Shown: one piece after another, positions 35,964 to 44,861 of the stretch
How positions within the stretch are numbered: the first letter of the stretch is position 1
Layout of the letters: each line of letters opens with the position of its first letter
Assembly (NCBI GenBank): GCA_029959605.1
Contig: JASCOC010000009.1
Span: 84,412-148,411 of the forward strand
Reading direction: 5' to 3'
Origin: Lysobacteraceae bacterium PS02340
GTDB taxonomy: Bacteria; Pseudomonadota; Gammaproteobacteria; Xanthomonadales; Xanthomonadaceae
DNA: 64,000 bases
Made by a program: the position numbers and the translations under genes
Notes under the pieces: model-generated
The model's database searches: none
Told to the model about the DNA's origin: nothing
Seen by the model: the letters and a program-made list of their open reading frames with translations, nothing else

Positions 35964-36461
35964 TCAGCGCGTCGTGTTCGCGAGCGCGTGCAGCGCATCG
36001 CCTTCGACGCGCTGCACGGTCCAACCGTCCTGCGGCTGCGCACCGAGTGCACGATAGAAGCCGATTGCCGGCGCATTCCAGTCGAGCACGGTCCACTCGA
36101 AACGTCCGCAGCCGCGCGCGACCGCGAGCGCGGCGAGATGGCGCATCAGCTGCGCACCGATGCCGTGACCGCGATACGCGGGCCTCACGAACAGATCTTC
36201 CAGATACAGGCCGCGGCGGCCGAGGAAGGTCGAGAACGTGTGGAAGAACAGCGCGAAGCCGGCGGGCGCACCGTCCACTTCGGCGATCAAGACTTCGGCC
36301 GCGGGCGCGTCCCCGAACAGCGAGGCGGCGAGCGTCGCCTCGTCGGCCACGACGGCGTCGGACAGGCGCTCGTACTCCGCCAGCTCGCGGATCAGCGCGA
36401 GCACCAGCGGCACGTCATCGGGACGTGCCGGGCGCAGAACGGTGCCGGCGACGGCGGTCAT
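35964..36461 (-). CDS. GNAT-family N-acetyltransferase
   Basis: Acetyl-CoA-dependent transferase of 165 residues. The acetyl-CoA pyrophosphate-binding loop is RPAYRGHGIGAQLMRHL (motif A) and motif B is DWNAPAIGFYRALGAQP. The DLFV and FFHTFSTFLGRRGLYLEDL segment makes it similar to spermidine/spermine-type or diamine acetyltransferases, but the acceptor cannot be fixed. Its ATG overlaps the yqeY stop (ATGA on the minus strand), so the two are translationally coupled. Confidence 0.88.
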   Translation of the reverse strand: MTAVAGTVLRPARPDDVPLVLALIRELAEYERLSDAVVADEATLAASLFGDAPAAEVLIAEVDGAPAGFALFFHTFSTFLGRRGLYLEDLFVRPAYRGHGIGAQLMRHLAALAVARGCGRFEWTVLDWNAPAIGFYRALGAQPQDGWTVQRVEGDALHALANTTR

Positions 36462-36904
36462 CCGCCCAGCGACTGCTTCACCAGGCGCGAGACCACGCCC
36501 ATGTCGGCCTTGCCGGCCAGCATCGGCTTGAGCACGCCCATCAGCTTGCCGATGTCGGCCGGGCTGGCGGCGCCGGTTTCGGCCTTGGCACTGGCGATCG
36601 CGGCCAGGATCTCGTCTTCGCCGAGCTTTTCTGGCAGATAGCGCTCGATGACGACGATCTCCTCGCGCTCGACCTGGGCCAGGTCCTCGCGGCTGGCGGC
36701 CTCGTACTGGCTCACCGAGTCGCGGCGCTGCTTGACCATCTTCTCGAGCACGGCCAGCACGGCGGCGTCGTCGAGTTCGATGCGCTCGTCGACTTCGCGC
36801 TGCTTGATCGCGGCCAGCATCAGGCGGATCACGCCGAGCGCGTGCTTGTCGCCGCCCTTCATCGCGGCCTTCATGTCTTCGGTGAGTTGCTGCTTCAGGG
36901 TCAT
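36458..36904 (-). CDS. GatB/YqeY domain-containing protein
   Basis: A 148-residue cytoplasmic protein of the YqeY family, related to the tRNA-binding tail of the amidotransferase subunit GatB. Characteristic stretches are MKAAMKGGDKHALGVIRLM, QRRDSVSQYEAASREDLAQ and the C-terminal DIGKLMGVLKPMLAGKADM. The gene commonly follows rpsU and precedes dnaG, as here. ATG 36904 has GGAG upstream. Exact role unproven. Separated from rpsU by a strong terminator, it probably depends on read-through or its own promoter. Confidence 0.93.
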   Translation of the reverse strand: MTLKQQLTEDMKAAMKGGDKHALGVIRLMLAAIKQREVDERIELDDAAVLAVLEKMVKQRRDSVSQYEAASREDLAQVEREEIVVIERYLPEKLGEDEILAAIASAKAETGAASPADIGKLMGVLKPMLAGKADMGVVSRLVKQSLGG

Positions 36905-36968
36905 GGCGGGCTCCGGGTGCAACGGGTGCGGGATGCGCCGGAACCGGACCGGTCCGCGGCGGAGACGA

Positions 36969-37003
36969 CAAAAAGCCGGCGGCGCAAGGCGCTGCCGGCT
37001 TTT
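36969..37003 (-). terminator. Rho-independent terminator/attenuator after rpsU
   Basis: On the minus strand GCCGGC-AGCGCCTTGCGCC-GCCGGC is followed by TTTTT, about 45 bases past the rpsU stop and 65 bases before yqeY. The complementary A-tract makes it usable in both directions. It would set S21 output higher than that of yqeY and dnaG. Confidence 0.85.
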
Positions 37004-37048
37004 TGCATCATCGAACGGTCGAACCGGAGAGACCCCGGCCCGGGCCGA

Positions 37049-37264
37049 TCAATACAGGCGCTGGCGCTTGGTGACGTCGCGCGACACGCGACGCGACTGG
37101 CGCTTCACGGCAGCAGCTGCCTTGCGCTTGCGCTCCTGGGTCGGCTTCTCGTAAAACTCGCGCTTGCGGGTTTCAGCGAGCACACCGGCCTTCTCGCAGG
37201 TGCGCTTGAAACGACGCAGCGCAAACTCGAAGGGCTCGTTTTCGCGGACTTTGACGCTTGGCAT
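37049..37264 (-). CDS. rpsU: 30S ribosomal protein S21
   Basis: Small-subunit ribosomal protein of 71 residues that helps mRNA base-pair with 16S rRNA at initiation. The sequence [20 protein letters not shown] and the basic C-terminus ([20 protein letters not shown]) are typical. GGAG lies seven bases before ATG 37264. It is divergent from tsaD, a widely conserved arrangement, and heads the rpsU-yqeY-GNAT-YihY-dnaG series. Confidence 0.98.
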   Translation of the reverse strand: MPSVKVRENEPFEFALRRFKRTCEKAGVLAETRKREFYEKPTQERKRKAAAAVKRQSRRVSRDVTKRQRLY

Positions 37265-37358
37265 GGAATCTCCGGGGATCTGATCGTCCGGTCCTGACGG
37301 CCGGTTCGAATCGAATTTCGAATGCGATATCACCGGGCTCAGGCCCGGCGAGCCGCGT

Positions 37359-37388
37359 ATCATAGCCGTCCCCCGCCGCGGTGTGCAA
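37359..37388 (-). promoter_or_regulatory. Sigma70-type promoter of rpsU
   Basis: On the minus strand TTGCAC (37383-37388), an 18-base spacer, then TATGAT (37359-37364), about 95 bases upstream of the rpsU ATG and between the divergent rpsU and tsaD genes. Confidence 0.6.
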
Positions 37389-37447
37389 GCCGTGGGGCCG
37401 CCGCGCCCGGCGCGGCCTTCCGTTCCGCTTCGAAGGCAGTCCCCCCG

Positions 37448-38482
37448 ATGAAAGTCCTCGGTATCGAAACCTCCTGCGACGAAACCGGCGTCGCCGTGTA
37501 CGACACCGCGATCGGCGGTGCCGACGGCCTGCGCGCGCATGCGGTCTACAGCCAGATCGCGCTGCACGCCGAGTACGGCGGCGTGGTGCCCGAGCTCGCC
37601 AGCCGCGACCACGTGCGCAAGCTGCTGCCGCTGGTGCGGCAGACGCTGGACGAGGCGGGGCTGTCGACCGACGACATCGACGGCGTGGCCTATACCGCCG
37701 GTCCGGGCCTGGTGGGCGCGCTGCTGGTCGGCGCCGGCGTCGCGCGCGCGCTGGCCTGGGGCCTCGACGTGCCGGCGATCGGCGTGCATCACATGGAAGG
37801 CCATCTGCTGGCGCCGCTGATGGAAGACGATCCTCCGGCCGCGCCCTTCGTCGCGTTGCTGGTGTCGGGCGGACACACGCAGCTGGTCGCGGTCGACGCG
37901 ATCGGCCGCTACCGCCTGCTCGGCGAGACGCTCGACGACGCCGCGGGCGAGGCGTTCGACAAGACCGCAAAGATGATGGGCCTGCCGTATCCGGGCGGCC
38001 CGCAGCTGGCGGCGCTGGCGGAACACGGCACGCCCGGCATATTCAAGTTTCCGCGGCCGATGACGACGCGCCCGGGTCTGGATTTCAGTTTCAGCGGACT
38101 CAAGACCCAGGTGCTGCTGGCCTGGCAGGCCAGCGACCAGACGGACACGACGAAAGCCGACATCGCCCGCGGTTTCGAGGATGCGGTGGTCGACACGCTG
38201 GCGATCAAGTCCGCACGCGCGCTGGATGCCACGGGCTTCGACACACTGATCGTCGCCGGCGGCGTCGGCGCGAACACCCGGTTGCGCGAGAAGCTGCGGA
38301 GCGACGCGCAGCGTCGCGGTGGTCGCGTCTGTTTCCCGCGTCCGGCGTTGTGCACCGACAACGGCGCGATGATCGCCTTCGCCGGCGCGCTGCGCCTCGA
38401 AGCCGGCCAGCACGGCGATGCCGCAGTGCACGTGGTGCCGCGCTGGGACATGGCGACGTTGCCGCCGCTCACTGCGGCGTGA
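37448..38482 (+). CDS. tsaD: tRNA N6-threonylcarbamoyladenosine synthase component TsaD
   Basis: ASKHA-fold enzyme of 344 residues that, with TsaB, TsaC and TsaE, installs t6A at position 37 of ANN-decoding tRNAs. The metal-binding motif is [12 protein letters not shown] and the nucleotide-binding loops are [17 protein letters not shown] at the start and [12 protein letters not shown] and [13 protein letters not shown] later. Full-length. The ATG at 37448 gives the standard N-terminus [13 protein letters not shown]. It is divergent from rpsU with a 183-base shared control region. Confidence 0.97.
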   Translation: MKVLGIETSCDETGVAVYDTAIGGADGLRAHAVYSQIALHAEYGGVVPELASRDHVRKLLPLVRQTLDEAGLSTDDIDGVAYTAGPGLVGALLVGAGVARALAWGLDVPAIGVHHMEGHLLAPLMEDDPPAAPFVALLVSGGHTQLVAVDAIGRYRLLGETLDDAAGEAFDKTAKMMGLPYPGGPQLAALAEHGTPGIFKFPRPMTTRPGLDFSFSGLKTQVLLAWQASDQTDTTKADIARGFEDAVVDTLAIKSARALDATGFDTLIVAGGVGANTRLREKLRSDAQRRGGRVCFPRPALCTDNGAMIAFAGALRLEAGQHGDAAVHVVPRWDMATLPPLTAA

Positions 38483-38590
38483 TTGGTGATCGGCGATTCG
38501 CGAGAGCTGCGTCGTCGCGCGCGTCGCGGGTGGCGGGCTTGAAGACTCGATAAGCTGTTGCTGTTCCGAATCACCCATCACGGCCTCCCA

Positions 38591-38947
38591 ATGGACAAAG
38601 TCTTCATCGAAGGCCTCGAGATCGAGGCGCTGATCGGCATCTACGACTGGGAACGGCGCATCCGCCAGCCGTTGGTGTTCGATGTCGAGATGGCGTTCGA
38701 CAACCGCGTGCCGGCGACCAGCGACGACATCCACGACACGTTGAACTACAAGGCCGTCAGCAAGCGGCTGATCGACTACGTGTCGGCGTCGGAATTCGGT
38801 CTGGTCGAGACGCTCGCCGAGCGCTGCGCGGCGATTGTGATCGAGGAGTTCAAGGTCGATTGGGTACGATTGAAGCTCAGCAAGCCGGGTGCAGTGCGTG
38901 GTGCACGCGCGGTCGGCGTCCATATCGAACGTACGCGCCGGACCTGA
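38591..38947 (+). CDS. folB: Dihydroneopterin aldolase
   Basis: Folate biosynthesis enzyme of 118 residues that cleaves 7,8-dihydroneopterin to 6-hydroxymethyl-dihydropterin, the substrate of FolK encoded at 40394. The start [20 protein letters not shown], the central [20 protein letters not shown] and VETLAERCA plus the catalytic Lys in [11 protein letters not shown] are the family signatures. ATG 38591 begins at this conserved point. An MscS-type gene separates it from folK. Confidence 0.94.
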   Translation: MDKVFIEGLEIEALIGIYDWERRIRQPLVFDVEMAFDNRVPATSDDIHDTLNYKAVSKRLIDYVSASEFGLVETLAERCAAIVIEEFKVDWVRLKLSKPGAVRGARAVGVHIERTRRT

Positions 38948-39003
38948 TGCAACGCGGGCCGGCGTAGCGCCTGTGTGGCGCGCGACCTGGAGATCCCCGC
39001 ACG

Positions 39004-40326
39004 ATGCAGACACAACTCGAACAGCTCCGCGACGTTCTTGCGCCGTATCCCTGGGCCTATACCGTCACGGTGTTGTGCGTGGTGCTGCTGCTGGCGTGGC
39101 TCGCGAACTTCGTCACCAAGCGCATCCTGCTGCGCGGTCTGCGCAAACTGCTGATGAAGACGCCGCTGGGTGGCGCGGAACACGATCACGAAGTACGGCT
39201 GCAGGTGATCCCCAGGCTCGCCAATGTGGTGCCGGCGCTGGTGATCGCGTGGGGTATCACCGTGGTGCCCGACCTGCCGCCCAGACTGGTCATGCTGGTC
39301 GAGCGCTTCTGTCAGGTGTTCGTGGTGCTGACGATCGCGCTGGCGGTGTCGAAGGCACTCGATGCGATCAATCGCGGTTACGAACGACGCCCGGAAGCGC
39401 AGAACAAGCCGATCAAGGGCTACTTCCAGGTCGTCAAGATCATCATGTTCGTGCTGGTCGGCATCTCGGTCGTCGCGACGCTGATCGGTGCGGAGTTCCT
39501 GCACATCATCACCGGCCTCGGCGCGATGACCGCGGTGCTGATGCTGATCTTCCAGGACACCATCCTGTCGCTGGTCGCCAGCGTGCAGATCAGCAACGAC
39601 GGCCGCGTGCGCGTCGGAGACTGGATCGAAATGCCCAGCCAGAACGCCGATGGCGACGTCATCGACATCGCGCTGCATACCGTCACGGTGCAGAACTTCG
39701 ACCGCACCGTCACCACCGTGCCGACCAAGAAGCTGGTCAGCGACGCGTTCAAGAACTGGCGCCAGATGTCGGAAGGCGGCGGCCGCCGGATCAAGCGCGC
39801 GCTGCACCTCGACCAGCACAGCGTGCGCTTTCTCGAAGCGTCGGAGATCGCGAAATTCCGCCGCTTCACCGTGCTCGACGCCTACCTCGACCGCAAGGAC
39901 CAGGAGCTGGCGGCGTGGAACGCGGATCTCGCCGAGCGTGGCGCGGAAGCGGTCAACCACCGCCGGGTCACGAATCTCGGGACCTTCCGCGCGTACATCG
40001 AACACTACCTGCGTCACCATCCCGGCATCCATCAGGAGTTCACGCTGCTGGTGCGTCAGCTCCAGCCCACCGAGGCGGGCCTGCCGCTGGAGATCTACGC
40101 CTTCACCAACAACACCGCGTGGGCTGTCTACGAAGGCATCCAGTCCGACATCTTCGATCACCTGCTGGCGATCCTGCCGGAGTTCGGTCTGCGCGTGTTC
40201 CAGTCCCAGAGCGATGGCGCCGTCGATGTGAATCTGCGTCAGTTGCAGGACGCGGACGAGACACCGGCGACCCCCGGTCCGCGGCCCCGGGCCGCCCCGC
40301 CGCTGCCTGCGCCCGACGCCGGCTGA
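39004..40326 (+). CDS. MscS-family mechanosensitive channel (YbdG-like)
   Basis: Inner-membrane channel of 440 residues with about five helices and a long cytoplasmic domain. The pore-lining region is [21 protein letters not shown], followed by [23 protein letters not shown], typical of the YbdG/YnaI branch that responds to mild osmotic shock. Later segments [20 protein letters not shown] and the C-terminal [21 protein letters not shown] complete the match. A Pro-rich tail ends the protein. Start ATG 39004 follows folB by 56 bases and precedes folK, so the three may be one transcript. Confidence 0.92.
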   Translation: MQTQLEQLRDVLAPYPWAYTVTVLCVVLLLAWLANFVTKRILLRGLRKLLMKTPLGGAEHDHEVRLQVIPRLANVVPALVIAWGITVVPDLPPRLVMLVERFCQVFVVLTIALAVSKALDAINRGYERRPEAQNKPIKGYFQVVKIIMFVLVGISVVATLIGAEFLHIITGLGAMTAVLMLIFQDTILSLVASVQISNDGRVRVGDWIEMPSQNADGDVIDIALHTVTVQNFDRTVTTVPTKKLVSDAFKNWRQMSEGGGRRIKRALHLDQHSVRFLEASEIAKFRRFTVLDAYLDRKDQELAAWNADLAERGAEAVNHRRVTNLGTFRAYIEHYLRHHPGIHQEFTLLVRQLQPTEAGLPLEIYAFTNNTAWAVYEGIQSDIFDHLLAILPEFGLRVFQSQSDGAVDVNLRQLQDADETPATPGPRPRAAPPLPAPDAG

Positions 40327-40393
40327 GTCTCGCGCCACGCCTCGCGCGGATGCGGGGCAATCGGCGATCATGGCGCCCCCACCGGAGCGCGCC

Positions 40394-40897
40394 ATGCCCA
40401 TCGCCCTGCTCAGCCTCGGCAGCAATGTCGATCCCGAGACCCATCTGCGCGCGGCGATCGCCGCGTTGCGGGCGCGCTTCGACGATGTGGTGGTCTCGGC
40501 GGTCTACCGCTTTCCGGCAGTCGGCTACACGGGGCCGGATTTCCTCAATGCCGCGGCGACGGTGCGCACCGATCTCGCGCCGGCCGCGTTGAACGACTGG
40601 CTGCACGCACTCGAGGACGCGCACGGACGCGATCGCAGCGGCCCGCGTTACAGCGACCGCACGCTCGACATCGACATCGTGCTGTTCGACGACGCGGTGC
40701 TGAGCGGCGCCGGCAATCTCCGCATTCCGCGCGACGAACTGCGCCATGCCTTCGTGCTGCGACCCGCGGCGGAGATCGCGCCCGACTGGCCCCATCCCGT
40801 CGACGGCGCGCCGCTCGTGCAGCTGTGGGACGCGCACGCGGATCGCGACACGGTATTCGCGCGGGTGGATGGACTCGACGTGGACGCGCCCGGCTGA
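40394..40897 (+). CDS. folK: 2-amino-4-hydroxy-6-hydroxymethyldihydropteridine pyrophosphokinase
   Basis: Transfers pyrophosphate from ATP to the FolB product before dihydropteroate synthesis; 167 residues. The N-terminal LLSLGSNVDPETHLRAAI and the substrate/metal motif GPRYSDRTLDIDIVLF identify HPPK, with RIPRDELRHAFVLRPAAEIAPDW at the end. ATG 40394 is chosen because the protein begins with the first beta strand there. Its stop overlaps the ATG of the ketosynthase gene (TGATG), so folK leads directly into the unusual six-gene cluster. Confidence 0.94.
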   Translation: MPIALLSLGSNVDPETHLRAAIAALRARFDDVVVSAVYRFPAVGYTGPDFLNAAATVRTDLAPAALNDWLHALEDAHGRDRSGPRYSDRTLDIDIVLFDDAVLSGAGNLRIPRDELRHAFVLRPAAEIAPDWPHPVDGAPLVQLWDAHADRDTVFARVDGLDVDAPG

Positions 40898-41901
40898 TGG
40901 ACGCGCCTGCGGGCCTGCGCATCCTCGGCACCGGCTGCCACCACCCGGCGCAGCGCGTGGCGTCGACGGTGTTCGATACGCGCCTGGGCCTCGCGCCGGG
41001 CAGCAGCGAAGCCGCGACGGGTGTCGCGATGCGCGGCGTCGCCGGCGATGACGAAACCGCCTCCCGGATGGCCGCCCGCGCCGCTGAAGCGGCCCTGCAG
41101 GCAGCCGGTATCGACGGCAGCGCGCTCGATGCGATCGTCTCGACCTGCGCCGTCATGGAGCAGCCGATTCCCTGCCAGGCCGCGCTGGTGCAACGCGCGC
41201 TGGGTCTTGGAGGCTCGGGCATTCCGGCCTTCGACATCAATGCGACCTGCCTGGGCTTTCTGGTCGCGCTGGATCTGATCGCGGCCTCGATCGCGGCCGG
41301 CCGGTACCGGCGCGTGCTGGTCGTCGCGAGCGAAGTGCCGTCGCGCGGCCTGCGCGCCGACGATCCGGTGACCGCGCCGCTGTTCGGCGATGGCGCCGCG
41401 GCGGTCGTGCTCGGCGCCGCGGCGCCTGATGAGAACTCGGCGCTGCTGGCCTGGCGCATGGAAACATTCGCCGACGGCGCCGACGCCTGCCGCATCCGCG
41501 GCGGCGGCACGCGCATTGCGCCCGGAGATCCGCGCCACGACGACCGCGATGCCTATCGGTTCGAGATGGACGGACCGGCGACGTTCCGCATGGCCGGCCG
41601 TCGTCTGCCGCGTCTGCTGACGCGCCTGCTCGAATCGGCCGGTCTCACGATCGACGCGCTCGACTGCATCGTCCCGCATCAGGCCTCGGGCGGTGGTCTC
41701 GACCGCATCGTGCAGGCGCTGCGTCTGCCGGAGGCGCGCACGGTGCGCATCCTCGGCGATCACGGCAACCAGGTCGCGGCCTCGCTGCCGCATGCGCTGC
41801 ACCACGCGATCGATGCCGGCCGCCTGCAGCGCGGCCAGATCTGTCTGCTGCTGGGCACTGGCGCCGGTCTGTCGGTCGGCGGCGCGGTGCTGCGGTACTG
41901 A
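40897..41901 (+). CDS. FabH-like beta-ketoacyl synthase III, first gene of six-gene cluster
   Basis: Thiolase-fold condensing enzyme of 334 residues. The complete triad is present: Cys118 (FDINATCLGFLVALD), His261 (IVPHQASGGG) and Asn291 (GDHGNQVAAS), so it should be catalytically competent. FabH-type enzymes join an acyl-CoA to malonyl-ACP; relatives such as OleA join two acyl-CoAs, and the C-terminal half alone does not decide between these. It starts on the folK stop and is followed one base later by a hydrolase gene, then reductase and glycosyltransferases. It is unlikely to be the housekeeping FabH, which usually sits with fabD, fabG and acpP. Substrates are unknown. Confidence 0.88.
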   Translation: MDAPAGLRILGTGCHHPAQRVASTVFDTRLGLAPGSSEAATGVAMRGVAGDDETASRMAARAAEAALQAAGIDGSALDAIVSTCAVMEQPIPCQAALVQRALGLGGSGIPAFDINATCLGFLVALDLIAASIAAGRYRRVLVVASEVPSRGLRADDPVTAPLFGDGAAAVVLGAAAPDENSALLAWRMETFADGADACRIRGGGTRIAPGDPRHDDRDAYRFEMDGPATFRMAGRRLPRLLTRLLESAGLTIDALDCIVPHQASGGGLDRIVQALRLPEARTVRILGDHGNQVAASLPHALHHAIDAGRLQRGQICLLLGTGAGLSVGGAVLRY

Positions 41902-41902
41902 C

Positions 41903-42769
41903 GTGCGCGTCGACCTGACCCTGTTCGACGTCGGCCGGTGCCGTCACTGCGAGCGCGTCACGCTGGCCGGCGGGCGCTGGGGCAACGTGACGTTCCCGTC
42001 GATGGTCGCGCTGATCGTGCATCCCACCGAGGGCGCGATTCTCTACGACACCGGCTACGCGCCGCATTTCATGGACGCGACCGCGGGATTCCCGGAGCGG
42101 CTGTATCGCTGGGCGACGCCCGTCGACCTGCCACAGGCGCAGCGGCTGGAGGTACAGCTCGCCGCGCACGGCCTGCGACCGTCCGACATCCGCTGGTGCC
42201 TGGTCTCGCATTTCCACGCCGACCACATCGCCGGCCTGCGCGATCTGCCGAATGCGCGCTTCCTCTGCATGCGCGAGGACCTGGAGTCTATGCGCGCGAT
42301 GTCGCGCGTGCGCGGCCTGCGCAACGGCTGGTTGCCGGCCCTGCTGCCGACGGATTTCGATGCCCGCGTGCGGTATGCGGGCGATGGCGTCGCGCGTGCG
42401 CTGCCGGCGCCGTGGGACGCTTTCGGCGAGGGATTCGACCTGTTCGGCGACGGCAGCCTGTTCGCGGTGCCGATGCCGGGCCACGCGCCGCGGCAGATGG
42501 GCCTGTGCATGCGCGATGCGCAGGATCGCGCGGTGCTGCTGTGCGCGGATGCCTGCTGGTCGCATCTGACCTTCCGCGAGCGGCGTCTGCCGACCTGGCC
42601 GGCGCGGCTGGTGACCCACGACTGGGCGGCCTATGTGCGCACCGTCGAACGGCTGCACACGCTCGCGCACGCCGCGCCGGACGTCGCGATCCTGCCGTCG
42701 CATTGCCAGGCCAGTCTCGACACATATCGCGCGGCGACACCCGGAGGTCCCGCATGCGCATTCTCGTGA
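41903..42769 (+). CDS. Metallo-beta-lactamase-fold hydrolase
   Basis: Zinc-dependent hydrolase of 288 residues. The metal motif H-x-H-x-D-H is His103-x-His105-x-Asp107-His108 in VSHFHADHIAGL; further ligands are the His in MPGHAPRQ, Asp in LLCADACW and His in ILPSHCQAS. The fold resembles quorum-signal lactonases and thioesterases (for example AttM-like), but substrate is not deducible. It begins at GTG 41903, one base after the ketosynthase stop, and its last 16 bases overlap the next gene. A Cys pair (RCRHC) is near the N-terminus. Expected job in the cluster: release or hydrolysis of a thioester, ester or lactone intermediate, by inference. Confidence 0.85.
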   Translation: MRVDLTLFDVGRCRHCERVTLAGGRWGNVTFPSMVALIVHPTEGAILYDTGYAPHFMDATAGFPERLYRWATPVDLPQAQRLEVQLAAHGLRPSDIRWCLVSHFHADHIAGLRDLPNARFLCMREDLESMRAMSRVRGLRNGWLPALLPTDFDARVRYAGDGVARALPAPWDAFGEGFDLFGDGSLFAVPMPGHAPRQMGLCMRDAQDRAVLLCADACWSHLTFRERRLPTWPARLVTHDWAAYVRTVERLHTLAHAAPDVAILPSHCQASLDTYRAATPGGPACAFS

Positions 42770-43710
42770 CCGGTGCGTCCGGCTTCGTCGGCGGCGCGTT
42801 CCTGCGCCGTCATGCGGAGCGCGCCGATCTGCAGCTGACCGGCACCGGGCGACGCGCGTGCGATCTACCGGATTACATCCGCTGCGATCTCAGCCAGCCT
42901 TTCGATCTGCCGGTGCGCCCCGACGTCGTCATCCATGCCGCCGCACGTTCGTCGCCGTGGGGCACGCGTGCCGAGTACATCGCGCAGAACGTCGACGCGA
43001 CGCGGCACGTCATCGACTTCTGCCTTCGCAATGGAAATCCTCGGCTGGTCTACCTGTCGTCGAGTTCGGTGTTCTATCGCGAAGCGCACCAAGTCGACCT
43101 GCGCGAGGACAGCCCGGTCGGGCCGAAGTTCGTCAACACCTATGCCGAAACCAAATACGCCGGCGAACAGCTGGTGCGCGAGTATTCGGGCCAACACGTG
43201 ATCGTGCGGCCGCGTGCGGTGTTCGGTGTCGGCGACACGGTGCTGTTTCCGCGCATCCTCGAAGCCGCGCGTCGCGGTGCGTTGCCGCTGTTCACCGGGC
43301 AGGACCGGCCCGTGATCGGCGACCTGATCCAGATCGACACGCTGTCGGACTACCTGCTGCGCGTCGCGACGATGGACCGCCCGGCCGACAGTTACAACCT
43401 GACCAACGCGCAGCCGGTCGACATCCAGGCCCTGCTGCTCGACGTGCTGGCGCGTCTGGATTTGCCCGCGCCGACGCGCCGCGTGCGCATCGGCGCGGCC
43501 TTGCGCATGGCGACCGTCGCCGAGTGGTTGTGGCGCGGTCTTCGACTGCGCGGCGAGCCGCCGCTGACCCGCTTCGGCGTCGGCGTGTTCGCGTATTCGA
43601 AGACCTTCGATCCGGCGCGCATGCTCGCCGACCTCGGCCCGCCGAGCGTGTCGATCAACACGGGTATCGACGACTTCATCGCCTGGCAGCGGGCGCGGTG
43701 GGCGGCCTGA
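42754..43710 (+). CDS. NAD(P)-dependent extended short-chain dehydrogenase (epimerase/3-beta-HSD type)
   Basis: Oxidoreductase of 318 residues. The Rossmann motif is TGASGFVGG (residues 6-14). The catalytic Ser lies in VYLSSSSVFY, and the Tyr-x-x-x-Lys pair is Tyr130-Lys134 in NTYAETKYAGEQL. Extended SDRs of this shape include the 3-beta-hydroxysteroid dehydrogenases and OleD, which reduces 2-alkyl-3-ketoalkanoates; others are sugar-nucleotide epimerases. GGAGG lies seven bases before ATG 42754, the best ribosome binding site in the cluster. It overlaps the hydrolase gene upstream by 16 bases and the glycosyltransferase downstream by 13. The pairing with a ketosynthase suggests reduction of a beta-keto lipid. 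Confidence 0.87.
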   Translation: MRILVTGASGFVGGAFLRRHAERADLQLTGTGRRACDLPDYIRCDLSQPFDLPVRPDVVIHAAARSSPWGTRAEYIAQNVDATRHVIDFCLRNGNPRLVYLSSSSVFYREAHQVDLREDSPVGPKFVNTYAETKYAGEQLVREYSGQHVIVRPRAVFGVGDTVLFPRILEAARRGALPLFTGQDRPVIGDLIQIDTLSDYLLRVATMDRPADSYNLTNAQPVDIQALLLDVLARLDLPAPTRRVRIGAALRMATVAEWLWRGLRLRGEPPLTRFGVGVFAYSKTFDPARMLADLGPPSVSINTGIDDFIAWQRARWAA

Positions 43711-44861
43711 GCTTCGCCGCGGCACTCGCTTGCGCGTACGGCGCAGTGCTGGCCTTGCGCGCGCTCTGCGCATCGCGGGAGATCCGCCGTCAGGCAGCGT
43801 TGCCGCGCGCGGATGCCGCATTCGCGATGCACGAGGTTGCGGTGCTGCAGCCGATCCTCGGTGGCGATCCGCGGCTGATCGACGTACTGGGCGGGACGCT
43901 CGATGCACTGCCTGATGCGCGCTTCCACTGGCTGATCGATGACGGCGACACACACGCGCAGTCGGTGGTCGCGGCGCTGCAGGCGACGCATCCGCACGTC
44001 GCCATCGTCGTGCACGTGAATCCGCCGGCACTCGACGGCGTCAATCCCAAGAGCTTCAAGCTCGACCGCGCACTCGCAGCGATCGAAGCGCCGGTATGCC
44101 TGGTGCTCGACGACGACGCTTCCTTGTCGGCCGACGCACTCGCGCGTCTGGTCGCGGCGCTCGGCGCCGCCGACATCGCGACGGCGCTGCCCGGCTACGT
44201 CGACGATGGCGAACGCCTGCCGGGTCGACTGCTGGCGCAGTTCGTCAACGACAACGCGGCGCTGACCTATCTCGCGCCGCTGACGTGGGCGCCGCCGGTC
44301 TCGATCAACGGCATGTGCTACGTGCTGCGCACGGAGCGCCTGCGCGCGCTGGGCGGATTCGCGCCGCTGTTGCACGCACTGGCCGACGATCTGGCGATGG
44401 CCGACCAGGTGCGCGCGCACGGCGGTCGCATCGCCCAGACCATCGCGCCGGTGCGCGTGCGCACCAGCATCGACGGCCCGGCGCACTACCTGCGCCAGAT
44501 GCATCGCTGGATGCTGTTCGCGACCCTGCTGCTGCGACGCCAGTCGATACGGATGCGCGTCCTGATCACGGCGTTGCATGGTCTGCCGCCCCTGCTGCTG
44601 TGGGCGATGGGCGTGACGCTGGCGGTGCAGCCCACGATGACGGGTGCGGTCTGCGCGATCGGCATGCTCGCACTGCGCGCAGCGGTGCCCGCTTGGCTGC
44701 AGCGCAAGCTCGGCGTGTCCGCGCCACAACGCCCGCTGCTGTCGCTGCTGGGCGAGCTGTTGCAGCCGCTGCACCTGCTGCACGCGGTCTGCGTGCGCAC
44801 AGTGCGCTGGCGCAGCCGGCGCTACCGCGTGCATGCCGATGGCAGCTTCCATGTCGCCTGA
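43698..44861 (+). CDS. Glycosyltransferase family 2/21-like (ceramide glucosyltransferase type)
   Basis: Membrane glycosyltransferase of 387 residues. One N-terminal helix (about 5-22) precedes a GT-A domain with Asp81-Asp82 (LIDDGDT), Asp138-Asp139-Asp140 (LVLDDDASL), Asp230-Asp231 (ADDLAMADQVRAHGG) and the (Q/R)-x-x-R-W motif QMHRW at 267-271. NPK at 116-118 is also typical of GT21 ceramide glucosyltransferases and the related HpnI. C-terminal helices (about 285-325) complete the topology. An acyl-containing lipid acceptor is therefore likely. The start is GTG 43698 inside the preceding gene. No ceramide synthesis genes occur in the window, so ceramide itself is not implied. Confidence 0.82.
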   Translation: MGGLSFAAALACAYGAVLALRALCASREIRRQAALPRADAAFAMHEVAVLQPILGGDPRLIDVLGGTLDALPDARFHWLIDDGDTHAQSVVAALQATHPHVAIVVHVNPPALDGVNPKSFKLDRALAAIEAPVCLVLDDDASLSADALARLVAALGAADIATALPGYVDDGERLPGRLLAQFVNDNAALTYLAPLTWAPPVSINGMCYVLRTERLRALGGFAPLLHALADDLAMADQVRAHGGRIAQTIAPVRVRTSIDGPAHYLRQMHRWMLFATLLLRRQSIRMRVLITALHGLPPLLLWAMGVTLAVQPTMTGAVCAIGMLALRAAVPAWLQRKLGVSAPQRPLLSLLGELLQPLHLLHAVCVRTVRWRSRRYRVHADGSFHVA

